Origin: Alkalicoccus luteus
GTDB lineage: Bacteria > Bacillota > Bacilli > Bacillales > Salisediminibacteriaceae
Reading direction: 5' to 3'
Length of the DNA: 64,000 bases
Assembly (NCBI RefSeq): GCF_012034335.1
Contig: NZ_JAATHJ010000005.1
Location: forward strand, 62,001-126,000
Under the pieces are notes generated by a model. It saw only the letters and a list, made by a program, of their open reading frames with translations, had not been told where the DNA came from and ran no database searches. The position numbers were made by a program, and so were the translations under genes. Every line of letters begins with the position of its first letter. The first letter of the stretch is position 1. Positions 23,891 to 33,119 of this stretch are shown in pieces.

Positions 23891-24901
23891 ATGAAGCAAT
23901 TTTTACATAAAAAAGGAATCGACTTATCATTCCGGACATATTTCATAACGGGATTAAGCTATATGGCACTGGGGCTGTTTTCTTCTCTCATAATCGGCTT
24001 GATTATGCAGACAGCAGGCGACGCTGCCGGCATTGGCTGGCTGGAGAATACCGGTACGCAGGCAATGGCCCTGGCAGGTCCTGCGATCGGTGCTGCTGTC
24101 GCATACGGATTAAAAGCACCGGGTCTGGTGTTATTTGCCGCTCTGTTTGGCGGAGCTGCCGGATACGATTTAGCTGGACCAGCCGGTGCATTTATTGCGG
24201 CTGTTGCAGCAGTGGAAGCAGGGAAACTGGTCTCAGGTGAAACGAAAATAGATATTCTGGTCACTCCGTTGGTGACGATCTGCACAGGCGCAGCCGCAGC
24301 CGCAGCAGTTGGTCCACCGGTCAGTGCACTGTTAACCGGCATCGGTCAGTTCATTATGTGGGCAACGGAACAGCAGCCGTTCATCATGGGAATGCTGATA
24401 GCAGCCGTGATGGGGCTGGCGCTGACTGCACCTATTTCGAGTGCTGCGATTGCAATTATGCTGCAGCTGGATGGATTAGCGGCGGGAGCTGCTGCAGTCG
24501 GCTGTGCGGCACAGATGATTGGTTTTGCAGTTATCAGCTTTCGTGAGAACAAAACAAGCGGACTTGTTTCACTTGGGATTGGTACGTCTATGCTGCAAAT
24601 AGGAAACATCATGCGCAACCCGCTGATTCTGATTCCGCCGACGGCTGCGGGTGCGATGATCGGTCCGCTTGCAACAATGGTCTTTCTCATGGAGAATAAC
24701 CCTGAAGGAGCCGGAATGGGAACGAGTGGATTTGTTGGTCAGATTATGACGTTTCATACAATGGGCTTCACCCAGTCTGTACTATGGTCCGTGCTTTTGC
24801 TGCATTTTGTGCTCCCGGCAGTCATCAGCCTGCTGCTGTCAGAGTGGATGAGGTATAAAGGGTGGATCAAAGCCGGAGATATGAAAATTGAACAAGCATA
24901 G
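23891..24901 (+). CDS. PTS EIIC-like membrane protein (PTS_EIIC_2 family)
   Basis: 336 residues, about ten hydrophobic segments rich in Gly and Ala, for example GPAIGAAVAYGLKAPGLVL and GLALTAPISSAAIAIML. The pattern matches the EIIC type of the PTS_EIIC_2 family, which occurs without linked EIIA or EIIB domains. No PTS phospho-acceptor domain is encoded nearby, so PTS-dependent transport is not proven and the substrate is unknown. The start has GGAGGCGG upstream. ytpP begins 14 bp after the stop, so they are probably cotranscribed. Confidence 0.8.
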   Translation: MKQFLHKKGIDLSFRTYFITGLSYMALGLFSSLIIGLIMQTAGDAAGIGWLENTGTQAMALAGPAIGAAVAYGLKAPGLVLFAALFGGAAGYDLAGPAGAFIAAVAAVEAGKLVSGETKIDILVTPLVTICTGAAAAAAVGPPVSALLTGIGQFIMWATEQQPFIMGMLIAAVMGLALTAPISSAAIAIMLQLDGLAAGAAAVGCAAQMIGFAVISFRENKTSGLVSLGIGTSMLQIGNIMRNPLILIPPTAAGAMIGPLATMVFLMENNPEGAGMGTSGFVGQIMTFHTMGFTQSVLWSVLLLHFVLPAVISLLLSEWMRYKGWIKAGDMKIEQA

Positions 24902-24915
24902 GAGGCGTATTTGCT

Positions 24916-25227
24916 GTGAAGGAACTAAAACAGGAACACGAGATTCGAAACGTAATGAAAGAAGGAGAGACCGTCCTGATGTTTTCAGCCGGCTGGTGTC
25001 CGGACTGTACGGTAATCGAACCAGAGCTTCCTGAAGTTGAAGCACACTTTTCAACGATGAATTTTTATAAAATCGACCGGGATCTTCATCCTGATCTTGC
25101 AGGTGAGCTGAATATTATGGGAATTCCAAGCTTTGTGGTCTACCGCAATGGAACGGAATCAGGGCGATTCGTAAGCCGTGACCGCAAAACAAAAGATGAA
25201 ATTATCCGGTTTTTGCAGGAAGTGTGA
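24916..25227 (+). CDS. ytpP: Thioredoxin-like protein (YtpP)
   Basis: 103-residue thioredoxin fold with active site WCPDC (AGWCPDCTVIEPELPE, about residues 25-40) and the cis-Pro region GIPSFVVYRNG. Cytoplasmic disulfide reductase or low-molecular-weight thiol partner by family. GTG start with GGAGG about 10 nt upstream. Followed 49 bp later by ytpQ, as in B. subtilis. Confidence 0.9.
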   Translation: MKELKQEHEIRNVMKEGETVLMFSAGWCPDCTVIEPELPEVEAHFSTMNFYKIDRDLHPDLAGELNIMGIPSFVVYRNGTESGRFVSRDRKTKDEIIRFLQEV

Positions 25228-25276
25228 AGCCAGCCGGTAAAGCGTGTTAAAATGGCTTCAATGGAGGGATACGAAC

Positions 25277-26077
25277 ATGAAAACGATGGAGATAAAGCGT
25301 GCTCTGGAAAAAGAGCTGCAGCATGAGCATTGGACGACGTCATTTGACCGGGACCGGGAAACCTTCCGCATCGAAGACGACCGTGTCGGCAAAGGCATTA
25401 CGGTCCGCTTAGGAAATGTAAAACAGGCATTCGAAAACGATTCGGAGGAAGCACTCGCTTCAACCGTTTCAAAAATAAAAGAGGGGATGCGGCTTCTCAT
25501 AGAGCGAGTTGATTTAACTGGCAAAGAGAAGCAGATCTTTCCGGTACTCCGTACGCCGGACTTCGCTGAGGATCAGAATTTAGTTAAAGATGAGCATACG
25601 GCAGAAACGAGCGTATTTTATGCAGTCGATGAGGGCGAGTCGTATTCTTTAATTGATGAGAATATGCTCGCCTCGTCGGGCAAGACGGCCAAGGAAGTGC
25701 GTGAAGCCGCAATGTTCAACATCCGTTCATTAGCGACAGATATGAAGCAGGATACGGTTGCAGGGAACCATTTTTATTTTCTCCGTGCGGGAGACGGTTA
25801 CGAAGCAAGCCGTATACTAAATGATCAGCTGCTTGAATCGATGAAGGATATGGCTAAAGGAGAACTGGCGGTAGCTGTGCCCCACCACGATGTGCTCATT
25901 TTTGCAGATATTCGAAATGAAGCCGGTTATGACGTACTGGCGCAGATTACGTTTCAGTTTTTCTCGGAAGGTCACGTGCCGTTGACTGCACTCCCATTTC
26001 TGTACGAGAACGGTGAATTAGAGCCGATTTTCATACTGGCTCAGAAAAAACCGAAGAGCACGAAAAAAGATGGATGA
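25277..26077 (+). CDS. ytpQ: DUF1444 family protein (YtpQ)
   Basis: 266 residues (MKTMEIKRALEKEL ... IFILAQKKPKS). Conserved Bacillales family of unknown function; motifs AGDGYEASRIL and AVPHHDVLIFADI fit. ATG 25277 is chosen for its GGAGGGATACGAAC upstream. In B. subtilis the next gene is ytpR (tRNA-binding domain); here ytpR is absent and a terminator follows. Confidence 0.88.
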   Translation: MKTMEIKRALEKELQHEHWTTSFDRDRETFRIEDDRVGKGITVRLGNVKQAFENDSEEALASTVSKIKEGMRLLIERVDLTGKEKQIFPVLRTPDFAEDQNLVKDEHTAETSVFYAVDEGESYSLIDENMLASSGKTAKEVREAAMFNIRSLATDMKQDTVAGNHFYFLRAGDGYEASRILNDQLLESMKDMAKGELAVAVPHHDVLIFADIRNEAGYDVLAQITFQFFSEGHVPLTALPFLYENGELEPIFILAQKKPKSTKKDG

Positions 26078-26110
26078 TTTTTCAATGAATCATCCTGTAT
26101 AGTTAGTGAT

Positions 26111-26160
26111 GGAAAGGTAACTCATGCTGGGCACAGTCTGCGAGTTACCTTTTCCATATT
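26111..26160 (+). terminator. Terminator after ytpQ
   Basis: GGAAA-GGTAACTC pairs with GAGTTACC-TTTTCC, followed by ATATTTT. It separates the ytpPQ unit from sftA. Confidence 0.75.
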
Positions 26161-26175
26161 TTACATAAAAGTCAG

Positions 26176-28521
26176 GTGAGCATAGTGAGAGACCCAAAGC
26201 ATTATATAGATAAAATGAGAGAATGGATGTTTGGCATCGATGACCGGACAGAACGACCTCCGCGTGAATTTCAGAAGCTCAAGAAGCTGGAGAGAAGAAG
26301 CCAGATTCCAGAGCTTGGAGAAGTGAAAATGCAGCACTATTATCCAAAGGAGAAGCGCGGTGTGCGGGACGTCCCGGCAATGCCGCCGGAACGAAAAAAG
26401 TCAACGTCTGCGAAACCAGCGCCGAAAGCCAGGCCGAACCGCTCAGTAAAAGAGCCGGAAGCAAATAAAGAGACCCGCCGGCGTTCATCCGCAGCAGAGG
26501 AGCAGTCAGTCCCGAAGCCGCCTAAAAAACGTCCGGATGTATACAGCCGCGGTCCCTTTAAAGCCCAGGAGATTCCGTCGCCCATCTATGGTCTTCAGCT
26601 GCAGCGTGAACGCGTTAAAAGAAGGCGGGAAGCGCTCTACCCTCAAACGAATGAAGAGATCAGCGAAACTGAACCGCAAGCGCTTGAAAATCCGGAAGCA
26701 CCTGAAGCAGTAAGGGCAACATTCGTTGCTCCTCCGGCAGAGGAGGATACAGCAGAAATTCCGGCAAGTGATTTTGAAAAACGTAATGAGAAAGAAGCGG
26801 CTGACACGAAGCCGGCCTCTGCAAGTGCTGGATTACACATTCCGGAACCGGAGACAGACGCTGCAGACTCAGAGCCGGAATCCCCTTCTGACGAAGCAGC
26901 GCTCGAGATAAACAGGGAGTTTCCGGAGTCTGAGAGTGAGTCGGTGGCAGAGCAGTCTGACTGGAAAGCAGAGCTTAGCGAGGAAGAAAACAGGCAGCTC
27001 CATGAAGCCGCTTCTTCGCCTCCTCCGCCACAACGCCGGCGCAAGCCGGAGGTTCAGTCAGTTTCGAAGCAGCCAGATAATGCCAAGGTTCCCTTTAACG
27101 TGATGATGCAGCCTTCTGATAAGCGGAAGGTTAAAAAGCAGGAAAAGAATTACAGCAAACCGGAACTGAACCTGCTGAGCATTCCGCCGAAACGGGATGC
27201 TGACCTGGACAGCTGGGCCAGCGAAACAGCTGAAAAATTAAATGAAACGATGGCATATTTCCGCGTCCGGGCTGAAGTCGTGACCTATACGTCAGGCCCT
27301 TCCGTTACGCGTTTTGAGCTGCAGCCGGAACCAGGAGTGAAAATCAATAAAATTGTTCAGCTGACAGATGACTTAAAGCGAAGCCTTGCAGCTACAGAAA
27401 TACGGATTGAGGCACCAATTCCGGGCAAGACAACCGTAGGAATTGAAGTTCCCAATCCATCGGCAGTTCCTGTCATGCTTCGCACCATTCTGCGGGACAG
27501 CTCTTTCAGGGACGCTGCTTCTCCGCTCACGGTTGCGCTCGGGATGGACATTGGCGGCAATGCGATTACTACAGATATCGGTTCCATGCCGCACGGGCTG
27601 ATTGCCGGTACGACCGGATCGGGAAAAAGTGTCTGTGTCAATTCGATGCTTTTAAGCCTGTTGTATAAAGCTTCTCCTGAAGAAGTCAGGCTGCTGCTGA
27701 TTGATCCCAAAATGGTAGAGCTTGCACCATTTAATGACGTTCCGCATCTGGCAGCACCAGTTATAACGGATACAAAAGAAGCAACAGCCGCCTTGAAATG
27801 GGCTGTAGAAGAAATGGAAAGACGATATCAGCTGTTTGCAGCAACCGGCTCCAGGGATCTGGAACGCTACAACAGTAAAGCAGAAAAGAAGCTGCCGCGA
27901 TTAGTTATTGTCGTTGATGAGCTGGCAGATTTAATGATGGTCGCTCCGCAGGAAGTGGAGGAGGCCATCTGCCGGATTGCCCAGAAGGCAAGAGCGTGCG
28001 GCATTCATCTGCTTGTGGCCACACAGCGCCCATCAGTTGACGTCATTACCGGCTTAATTAAAGCGAATATACCATCGCGGATTGCTTTCTCCGTCTCCTC
28101 TTCTGCAGATTCGAGAACGATTCTGGACAGTGGCGGAGCAGAAAGGCTGCTGGGAAAGGGCGATATGCTGTTCCATCCCAATTCGCTTCCAAAACCGATG
28201 CGAATCCAGGGCACTTTTGTAACAGATGAAGAGATTGACGGGGTTATCCGTCATACAGCTACCATGAAGAAGCCGGAACCGCTGTTTGACCCTGCTGAGA
28301 TTCGCGAGCAGCAGGATACCGCATCGTCTGGCGATGACCTTTATGAAGAAGCTGTTTCGTTCGTTGCAGAGCGGCAGTCGGCCTCCACGTCCCTTCTGCA
28401 GCGCCGTTTTCAAATCGGCTATAACCGGGCTGCAAGACTGATCGATGACATGGAAGCCAAGGGGATTGTTTCACCGGCTAAAGGAAGCCGGCCGAGAGAT
28501 GTTTACACGTCAGAAGTTTAA
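26176..28521 (+). CDS. sftA: DNA translocase SftA (FtsK/SpoIIIE family, soluble)
   Basis: Septum-associated motor that clears DNA before division closes. 781 residues with no membrane segments, which separates SftA from SpoIIIE. A long Glu/Pro/Ala-rich disordered region (about residues 60-310) leads to the motor: Walker A GTTGSGKSVCVN (about 478), Walker B LVIVVDELADLMM, then the C-terminal gamma winged helix (SFVAERQSASTSLLQRRFQIGYNRAARLID) that reads polar DNA motifs. Start is GTG 26176 or GTG 26185; the second has CAGGTGAG 5 nt upstream. Confidence 0.94.
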   Translation: MSIVRDPKHYIDKMREWMFGIDDRTERPPREFQKLKKLERRSQIPELGEVKMQHYYPKEKRGVRDVPAMPPERKKSTSAKPAPKARPNRSVKEPEANKETRRRSSAAEEQSVPKPPKKRPDVYSRGPFKAQEIPSPIYGLQLQRERVKRRREALYPQTNEEISETEPQALENPEAPEAVRATFVAPPAEEDTAEIPASDFEKRNEKEAADTKPASASAGLHIPEPETDAADSEPESPSDEAALEINREFPESESESVAEQSDWKAELSEEENRQLHEAASSPPPPQRRRKPEVQSVSKQPDNAKVPFNVMMQPSDKRKVKKQEKNYSKPELNLLSIPPKRDADLDSWASETAEKLNETMAYFRVRAEVVTYTSGPSVTRFELQPEPGVKINKIVQLTDDLKRSLAATEIRIEAPIPGKTTVGIEVPNPSAVPVMLRTILRDSSFRDAASPLTVALGMDIGGNAITTDIGSMPHGLIAGTTGSGKSVCVNSMLLSLLYKASPEEVRLLLIDPKMVELAPFNDVPHLAAPVITDTKEATAALKWAVEEMERRYQLFAATGSRDLERYNSKAEKKLPRLVIVVDELADLMMVAPQEVEEAICRIAQKARACGIHLLVATQRPSVDVITGLIKANIPSRIAFSVSSSADSRTILDSGGAERLLGKGDMLFHPNSLPKPMRIQGTFVTDEEIDGVIRHTATMKKPEPLFDPAEIREQQDTASSGDDLYEEAVSFVAERQSASTSLLQRRFQIGYNRAARLIDDMEAKGIVSPAKGSRPRDVYTSEV

Positions 28522-28594
28522 TTCAGGATAGTGATTTTTTACGATATCAGCTTATGTACTGGATTATGTACAGACGGAAAGGGTATAGTAGAGG

Positions 28595-28633
28595 AAAGGT
28601 TGTACAGCCTTCCAACTGTACCCCTTTTTTATG
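28595..28633 (+). terminator. Candidate terminator or attenuator downstream of sftA
   Basis: GGAAAGG-CCTTCC and GTACAG-CTGTAC are mutually exclusive stems, the second followed by CCCCTTTTTT. It may simply end sftA, or act as an attenuator for the downstream small gene and pncB, since alternative pairings exist. The rest of 28522-28719 holds a GTCTGA/TCAGAC hairpin but no recognised riboswitch. Confidence 0.5.
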
Positions 28634-28719
28634 AAACAGGGAACCGTGATCATGCAGGCGGCCTGAACGGCCGGCCCCTTGCTCCGTCTGAACAACCATC
28701 AGACAGGGAGGGGATCAGA

Positions 28720-28908
28720 ATGCATCAGATTTTACTTGGACATCTCGTGGAACAGATTTCACCTGCGTGGCTGCATCTCCTGACAGAGGAGGAACGGACG
28801 AAAGATATTGTCCTGCGTCACGGAGTCGAACAAGTGAACGAAGAAGATGTGAAAGAGATCATGGAAGCAGTCATCTCAGAGAAAGCAGACAACACCCTGT
28901 ACCATTAG
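28720..28908 (+). CDS. Small hypothetical protein upstream of pncB
   Basis: 62 residues (MHQILLGHLVEQISPAWLHLL ... VEQVNEEDVKEIMEAVISEKADNTLYH), predicted helical and acidic, no family recognised. ATG 28720 is chosen because GGGAGGGG lies 7 nt upstream; the longer frame from 28531 crosses the terminator-like hairpin. Only 44 bp separate it from pncB, so it is probably cotranscribed with NAD salvage. Confidence 0.65.
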   Translation: MHQILLGHLVEQISPAWLHLLTEEERTKDIVLRHGVEQVNEEDVKEIMEAVISEKADNTLYH

Positions 28909-28952
28909 ATAAAAGAATCATTTAATGATGAAGAATGAGGAGAACTGGATTA

Positions 28953-30074
28953 ATGAAAGAAATTACGTTAAAGCTGCGTGGAGAAATCGACCGCCTGACG
29001 AATAAAACGTTTAAGTTTGATGAACGTGTCGGAGAAGGCTGGTTCTCAGCAGTTTATTTTTTAAAAACAAAAGAAATTGCAGAAAAAGTCATTCCTGATA
29101 ATGTAGTGACGATGCAGTTTTTTCAAAAACAGCATGCCGTACTGTGCGGAACGGATGAAGCAATAGCCCTTCTGCAGGAATTTGCTGTTGAGCCGGAATC
29201 ACTGGAAATTCATTCGCTGGAAGACGGAGACAAGGTGGAGCCGTTTGAAACTGTCCTGACGATCACGGGACCCTATCAGCACTTTGGCTTCTTAGAAGGA
29301 GTCATCGACGGTATTCTCGCCAGAAGGACCTCAGTGGCGACAAACGTCTATGAGGTAGTAAAAGCAGCGAAAACATCGGGCACAGAGAAACCGGTTATTT
29401 TCATGGGAGACCGGGACGATCATTTCACCATGCAATCCGGTGACGGCTATGCAGCGTTTATTGGTGGTTCCAAAGCCCAGGCGACCCATGCGATGAATGA
29501 GTGGTGGGGCAAAAAAGGTATCGGCACGATGCCCCACGCGCTTATTCAGCTTTTTAAAGGGGATCTTGTTCAGGCAACGAAAGCGTATAAAGATACGTTT
29601 CCTGATGACGAACTTCTCGCACTCGTCGATTACAATAACGATGTTATTCAGGACTCGCTCAACGTAGCCAGGGAATTCGGCCGTGAGCTGAGCGGTGTCA
29701 GGGTAGATACTTCCAATCATATGGTGGACCGGTACTTCACGAGAAATCCGGACGTTCTCGGCAGCTTTGATCCCAGAGGGGTCAATCCGAAGCTGCTTTT
29801 TGCATTGAGAGAAGCACTCGATGCTGAAGGGTTTCATCATGTTAAGATTGTTGCTTCCGGCGGATTCGACGCTAAACGGATTACCAGGTACGAACGAGAC
29901 GGTGTGCCGGTAGATATGTACGGAGTCGGCAGCAGTCTGCTTAAGGTGCACATCGGCTTTACAGGAGACAACGTCATATTAAACGGCGAGCCGCAGGCGA
30001 AAGAAGGCAGAAAATACAGGGAAAATCCGCGCTTAAAGAAAATAGAACTTCAGGCAGCGGATATCCGGAAATAA
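28953..30074 (+). CDS. pncB: Nicotinate phosphoribosyltransferase
   Basis: Makes nicotinate mononucleotide from nicotinate and PRPP in NAD salvage. 373 residues: N-terminal GEGWFSAVYFLKTKEIAEKV, the substrate segment GDRDDHFTMQSGDGYAAFIGGSKAQATHA, PHALIQLFKGDLVQA, and the phosphate loops VDTSNHMVDR and IVASGGFDAKRI with VPVDMYGVGSSL. Short PncB form. ATG 28953 has GAGGAG upstream at slightly long spacing. Inserted between sftA and murC, unlike B. subtilis. Confidence 0.9.
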   Translation: MKEITLKLRGEIDRLTNKTFKFDERVGEGWFSAVYFLKTKEIAEKVIPDNVVTMQFFQKQHAVLCGTDEAIALLQEFAVEPESLEIHSLEDGDKVEPFETVLTITGPYQHFGFLEGVIDGILARRTSVATNVYEVVKAAKTSGTEKPVIFMGDRDDHFTMQSGDGYAAFIGGSKAQATHAMNEWWGKKGIGTMPHALIQLFKGDLVQATKAYKDTFPDDELLALVDYNNDVIQDSLNVAREFGRELSGVRVDTSNHMVDRYFTRNPDVLGSFDPRGVNPKLLFALREALDAEGFHHVKIVASGGFDAKRITRYERDGVPVDMYGVGSSLLKVHIGFTGDNVILNGEPQAKEGRKYRENPRLKKIELQAADIRK

Positions 30075-30108
30075 GGCCGCCGGTCGCCTCATATTGAGAA
30101 ACAGTCGG

Positions 30109-30137
30109 GAGCTGTGCCTTCGGGACGGCTCTTTTTT
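30109..30137 (+). terminator. Terminator after pncB
   Basis: GAGCTGTGCC and GGACGGCTC around a TTCG tetraloop, followed by TTTTTTC. Confidence 0.85.
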
Positions 30138-30178
30138 CTTCACAACGTGTCTACATAGCTGGAAAGGAGGCGTGCAGC

Positions 30179-30835
30179 ATGCCAGAACGCAAAGCCACAT
30201 TTATGATTAATTTTGAGGAAATGAAGCGTGAGAAGCAGGAAGCCTATCACAGAGAAGCCGAGGATCTTTATGAACGGCTGTTTGAATTCGTCGAACGTGA
30301 TTTAAATATGAGAGAAAAAGTCCGGGCCAAGCACATGTTTCGGGATCTCTGCGGCTTTGAAACAGATCGGGTGCTGACTCATGAAGAGGAGCTGCACGCC
30401 GAGCACTGGATGCTGTTTGATTACATTACGGTGATTGGCTCCCGCCCGTTTGATTTGTTTATACGCAGCCACAGTGCAGAATTGACGGCAAAAATGAAGG
30501 AAATTGCGGGGATGATGATGCTCATGCACCTTGCGCCTTACCGTGTGCTGCATACGTGCGGGACGGAACATCTTCTTTCACCATTTCAGGAAGAGCGGGA
30601 GATTGCCGTCAGGGCAGTCGGCAGCCCGCAGCAGGCAGAAGCAGGTGAACTGATTCTGGCAAGAGTTGCGCAGGTAGGTTTTGAGAAAACAATGATCGGG
30701 CCTTGTATCCGGATTAATCCAGACGATGAGGAAAAAGCACTTGAAAAACTCCGGTATTTTGAAGCGAAAGGGAGAAAATCCTACCATCGGTTTCTGAAGG
30801 AAACAGGCATATCGTTTCTGCAATACCGTCCGTAA
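30179..30835 (+). CDS. Hypothetical protein, no recognised family
   Basis: 218 residues, soluble. N-terminus is a charged helix ([35 protein letters not shown]), followed by a mixed region with three His/Cys-containing stretches ([41 protein letters not shown]). A strong AAAGGAGG lies before the ATG, so it is surely translated. I cannot assign a function. It stands alone between a terminator and the murC promoter. Confidence 0.8.
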   Translation: MPERKATFMINFEEMKREKQEAYHREAEDLYERLFEFVERDLNMREKVRAKHMFRDLCGFETDRVLTHEEELHAEHWMLFDYITVIGSRPFDLFIRSHSAELTAKMKEIAGMMMLMHLAPYRVLHTCGTEHLLSPFQEEREIAVRAVGSPQQAEAGELILARVAQVGFEKTMIGPCIRINPDDEEKALEKLRYFEAKGRKSYHRFLKETGISFLQYRP

Positions 30836-30864
30836 AATGGCACATAGCGGGGATAGAGCCTGTC

Positions 30865-30873
30865 TGTTATAAT
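30865..30873 (+). promoter_or_regulatory. Extended -10 element upstream of murC
   Basis: TGTTATAAT (TG, one base, TATAAT) about 64 bp before the murC start, without a good -35. Likely sigma-A promoter. Confidence 0.5.
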
Positions 30874-30936
30874 GGGGAGATGAATCGCCGGAATCCCCGG
30901 CACCACGACTTATTCAAAATTCGGAGGCAGTTGGAA

Positions 30937-32253
30937 ATGACAAACTATCATTTCATTGGAATAAAGGGCTCTGGCATGAGTGCATTGGCACAAATTCTGA
31001 GCGATATGAAAATGAACGTACAAGGTTCTGATGTGGAGAAACGTTTTTTCACGCAGATACCGCTTGAAAATAAGAATATCCCAATTTATCCTTTCCAGGC
31101 CGATAACGTGCAGGAAGGGCAGACAATCATAGCGTCACCTGCTTACAATGAAACAAATCCCGAAGTACAGCGGGCCGGAGAAAAAGACATCACGGTGCAT
31201 TCTTATCCGGACTTTCTCGGGTCATTCATTAAACAGTTCACCAGCGTGGCAGTAACCGGATCGCATGGTAAAACAACAACGACGGGGCTTCTCTCCCATG
31301 TTCTTTCAGAAGCGAGGCCGACCTCGTATCTGATCGGAGACGGAACAGGTAAAGGAACGGAGAACAGTGAGTATTTCGCATTCGAAGCATGTGAATACCG
31401 TCGTCATTTTTTAAATTATTATCCTGATTACGCTATTATGACGAACATTGATTTTGATCATCCGGATTATTTCAAAGATGTCGATGATGTTTTCCAGGCA
31501 TTTCAGGACATGGCTTCTCAGGTACAAAAAGCGATTATTGCCTGCGGTGACGATCCTCATTTGCAGCATCTGCAGGCAGGCGTTCCGGTTATCTATTACG
31601 GACTGTCAGAAGAAAGTGATTTTCAGGCTCGGGACATTAAAACAGATGCTGAAGGGACGCACTTTGACTGCTACGTGCGGCAGGAGCACTACGGCAGGTT
31701 TACGATCCCAGGCTACGGCACCCACCACGTGCTGAACGCGCTGGCGGTGATTGCGATCTGCCACTATGAACAGATTGAGAAGGAAACCGTGGCAGCTCAG
31801 CTTGCTACATTTTCAGGTGTGAAGCGCCGCTTTTCCGAAAAGCAGGCTGGCACGCAGATTCTTGTTGATGATTATGCGCACCACCCGACCGAGATTCGTG
31901 CGACGATCGAATCGGCAAAAAAGAAATACAGCGGCAGAGATGTCATTGCGATCTTCCAGCCGCACACGTTTTCCCGGACAGAAGCATTCTTGAACGACTT
32001 CGCTTCGGCTCTTGGAGATGCGGATCACGTTTATCTGTGCGACATCTTTTCGTCGGCCCGTGAGAAGAAGGCGGAACTGACCATACGGGATCTTCAGGAC
32101 AAGATCTCCGGTGCACAGCTTTTAGAGGAGTCCGGAACGGAAGTGCTTATGCAGTATGATCATGCAGTCCTGCTGTTCATGGGTGCCGGGGACGTGCAGA
32201 AATTTCAGCGAGCTTACGAAGAAAAACGAATCAGCCAGGAAGGTGCTTTATAA
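30937..32253 (+). CDS. murC: UDP-N-acetylmuramate--L-alanine ligase
   Basis: First amino-acid addition to the peptidoglycan stem peptide. 438 residues: N-terminal [14 protein letters not shown] dinucleotide-like loop, ATP loop [12 protein letters not shown] (about residue 108), and ATP/UDP contacts [39 protein letters not shown] 30937 has TCGGAGG about 9 nt upstream. Its 3' terminator is the target of repeat element copy 2. Confidence 0.96.
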   Translation: MTNYHFIGIKGSGMSALAQILSDMKMNVQGSDVEKRFFTQIPLENKNIPIYPFQADNVQEGQTIIASPAYNETNPEVQRAGEKDITVHSYPDFLGSFIKQFTSVAVTGSHGKTTTTGLLSHVLSEARPTSYLIGDGTGKGTENSEYFAFEACEYRRHFLNYYPDYAIMTNIDFDHPDYFKDVDDVFQAFQDMASQVQKAIIACGDDPHLQHLQAGVPVIYYGLSEESDFQARDIKTDAEGTHFDCYVRQEHYGRFTIPGYGTHHVLNALAVIAICHYEQIEKETVAAQLATFSGVKRRFSEKQAGTQILVDDYAHHPTEIRATIESAKKKYSGRDVIAIFQPHTFSRTEAFLNDFASALGDADHVYLCDIFSSAREKKAELTIRDLQDKISGAQLLEESGTEVLMQYDHAVLLFMGAGDVQKFQRAYEEKRISQEGAL

Positions 32254-32263
32254 TTGGTATAAG

Positions 32264-32295
32264 AAAGCTTCCGTTCGTTTATGAACGGAAGCTTT
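32264..32295 (+). repeat. Gene-proximal hairpin copy flanking element 2
   Basis: 32-nt hairpin (arms AAGCTTCCGTTC / GAACGGAAGCTT, loop GTTTAT) just after murC, without a T-tract. It corresponds to 32936-32967 with paired differences in both arms. Confidence 0.8.
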
Positions 32296-32935
32296 AGGCT
32301 GTTGATAAAGTCAACTTGTTTACATGTTTATTCGATGGATTGTATTTCCGCTCTGTTTACCGAGCCTGCCGTGGGCTGGTCTTCAGCTCTTTCTCAGGGT
32401 GACCCCTGTATGAATGGAAGAAAGGCACGTAGGATGGCGCGGCTTCACACGGACACAGGCTTCTCGCGAGAAGCCTTTAAGACCCGGTCCGGCTCCACTC
32501 GCGCTTTTCATGCCGTTCAAGATCGAACGGCTATGAGGCTTCACTCGGACAGAGGCTTCTTACAAGAAGCCTTCAAGACCCAGTCCGGCTCCGCTCGTGC
32601 GTTGGTGCCGTTCGCAGATCTGAACGGCACGGAATCTTCAGACTGCTTGTTGCGCCTCCGCCGGACACATCGGGGAAACGGCTCTGCTTCTTGGAAAACA
32701 ACGTCACACTAGGCAGACGCGACTGTTTTTTCCGTTTATCATGCATTCGATGAAGGACTGGCAGCTGCCGGCATCGAAGGATCTCGACTCCGGGAGGATC
32801 AGAACGAGGCGAAGATCCAGCGCTTCCGACAGCAGGAGGAAGCGGTTAGCTGAGCCCGTTCCCTCCGGAAAGCGAGAGTCCGCAGATACAGGCAGATGCA
32901 ACGTTATTCACTTAAAATGACTTTATCCACACTCT
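32296..32935 (+). mobile_element. Terminator-associated repeat element, copy 2 (640 bp)
   Basis: Same family and orientation as copy 1. Ends AGGCTGTTGATAAAGTC and (reverse complement) AGAGTGTGGATAAAGTC. It carries both 96-bp modules (from 32442 and 32538). The stretch corresponding to about 20560-20680 of copy 1 is shortened. It keeps the complete internal stem GCTTCC..GGAAGC framed by CAGC and GCTG. No coding capacity supported. Lies between convergent murC and ampS. Confidence 0.85.
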
Positions 32936-32972
32936 GAAGCTTCAGTTCGTTTATGAACTGAAGCTTTTTCCT
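32936..32972 (+). terminator. Distal hairpin copy with T-tract, after element 2
   Basis: Arms AAGCTTCAGTTC / GAACTGAAGCTT, loop GTTTAT, followed by TTTTTC. It differs from the proximal copy by one base in each arm at paired positions, and the stem stays perfect. Confidence 0.85.
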
Positions 32973-33053
32973 GGCAGTACACGTATACCTATTTGGCTAT
33001 AAGCTGAATGCCGGCCTTCGTTTTCATGCTGGCAAACCTCTGATACGGTTATT

Positions 33054-33091
33054 TAAAAAAGACTGCCGGAGGAATGATACCTCAGACAGTC
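33054..33091 (-). terminator. Terminator of ampS
   Basis: On the minus strand GACTGTCTGAGG pairs with CCTCCGGCAGTC (one mismatch, one wobble), followed by TTTTTTAAAT. Confidence 0.85.
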
Positions 33092-33119
33092 CCGGGAGAA
33101 GTTCTGTTACAGATACGGA

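Noticed and set aside
28531-28719. N-terminal extension of the small gene upstream of pncB
   Set aside because: It would cross the T-tract hairpin, and the strong Shine-Dalgarno is at 28720.
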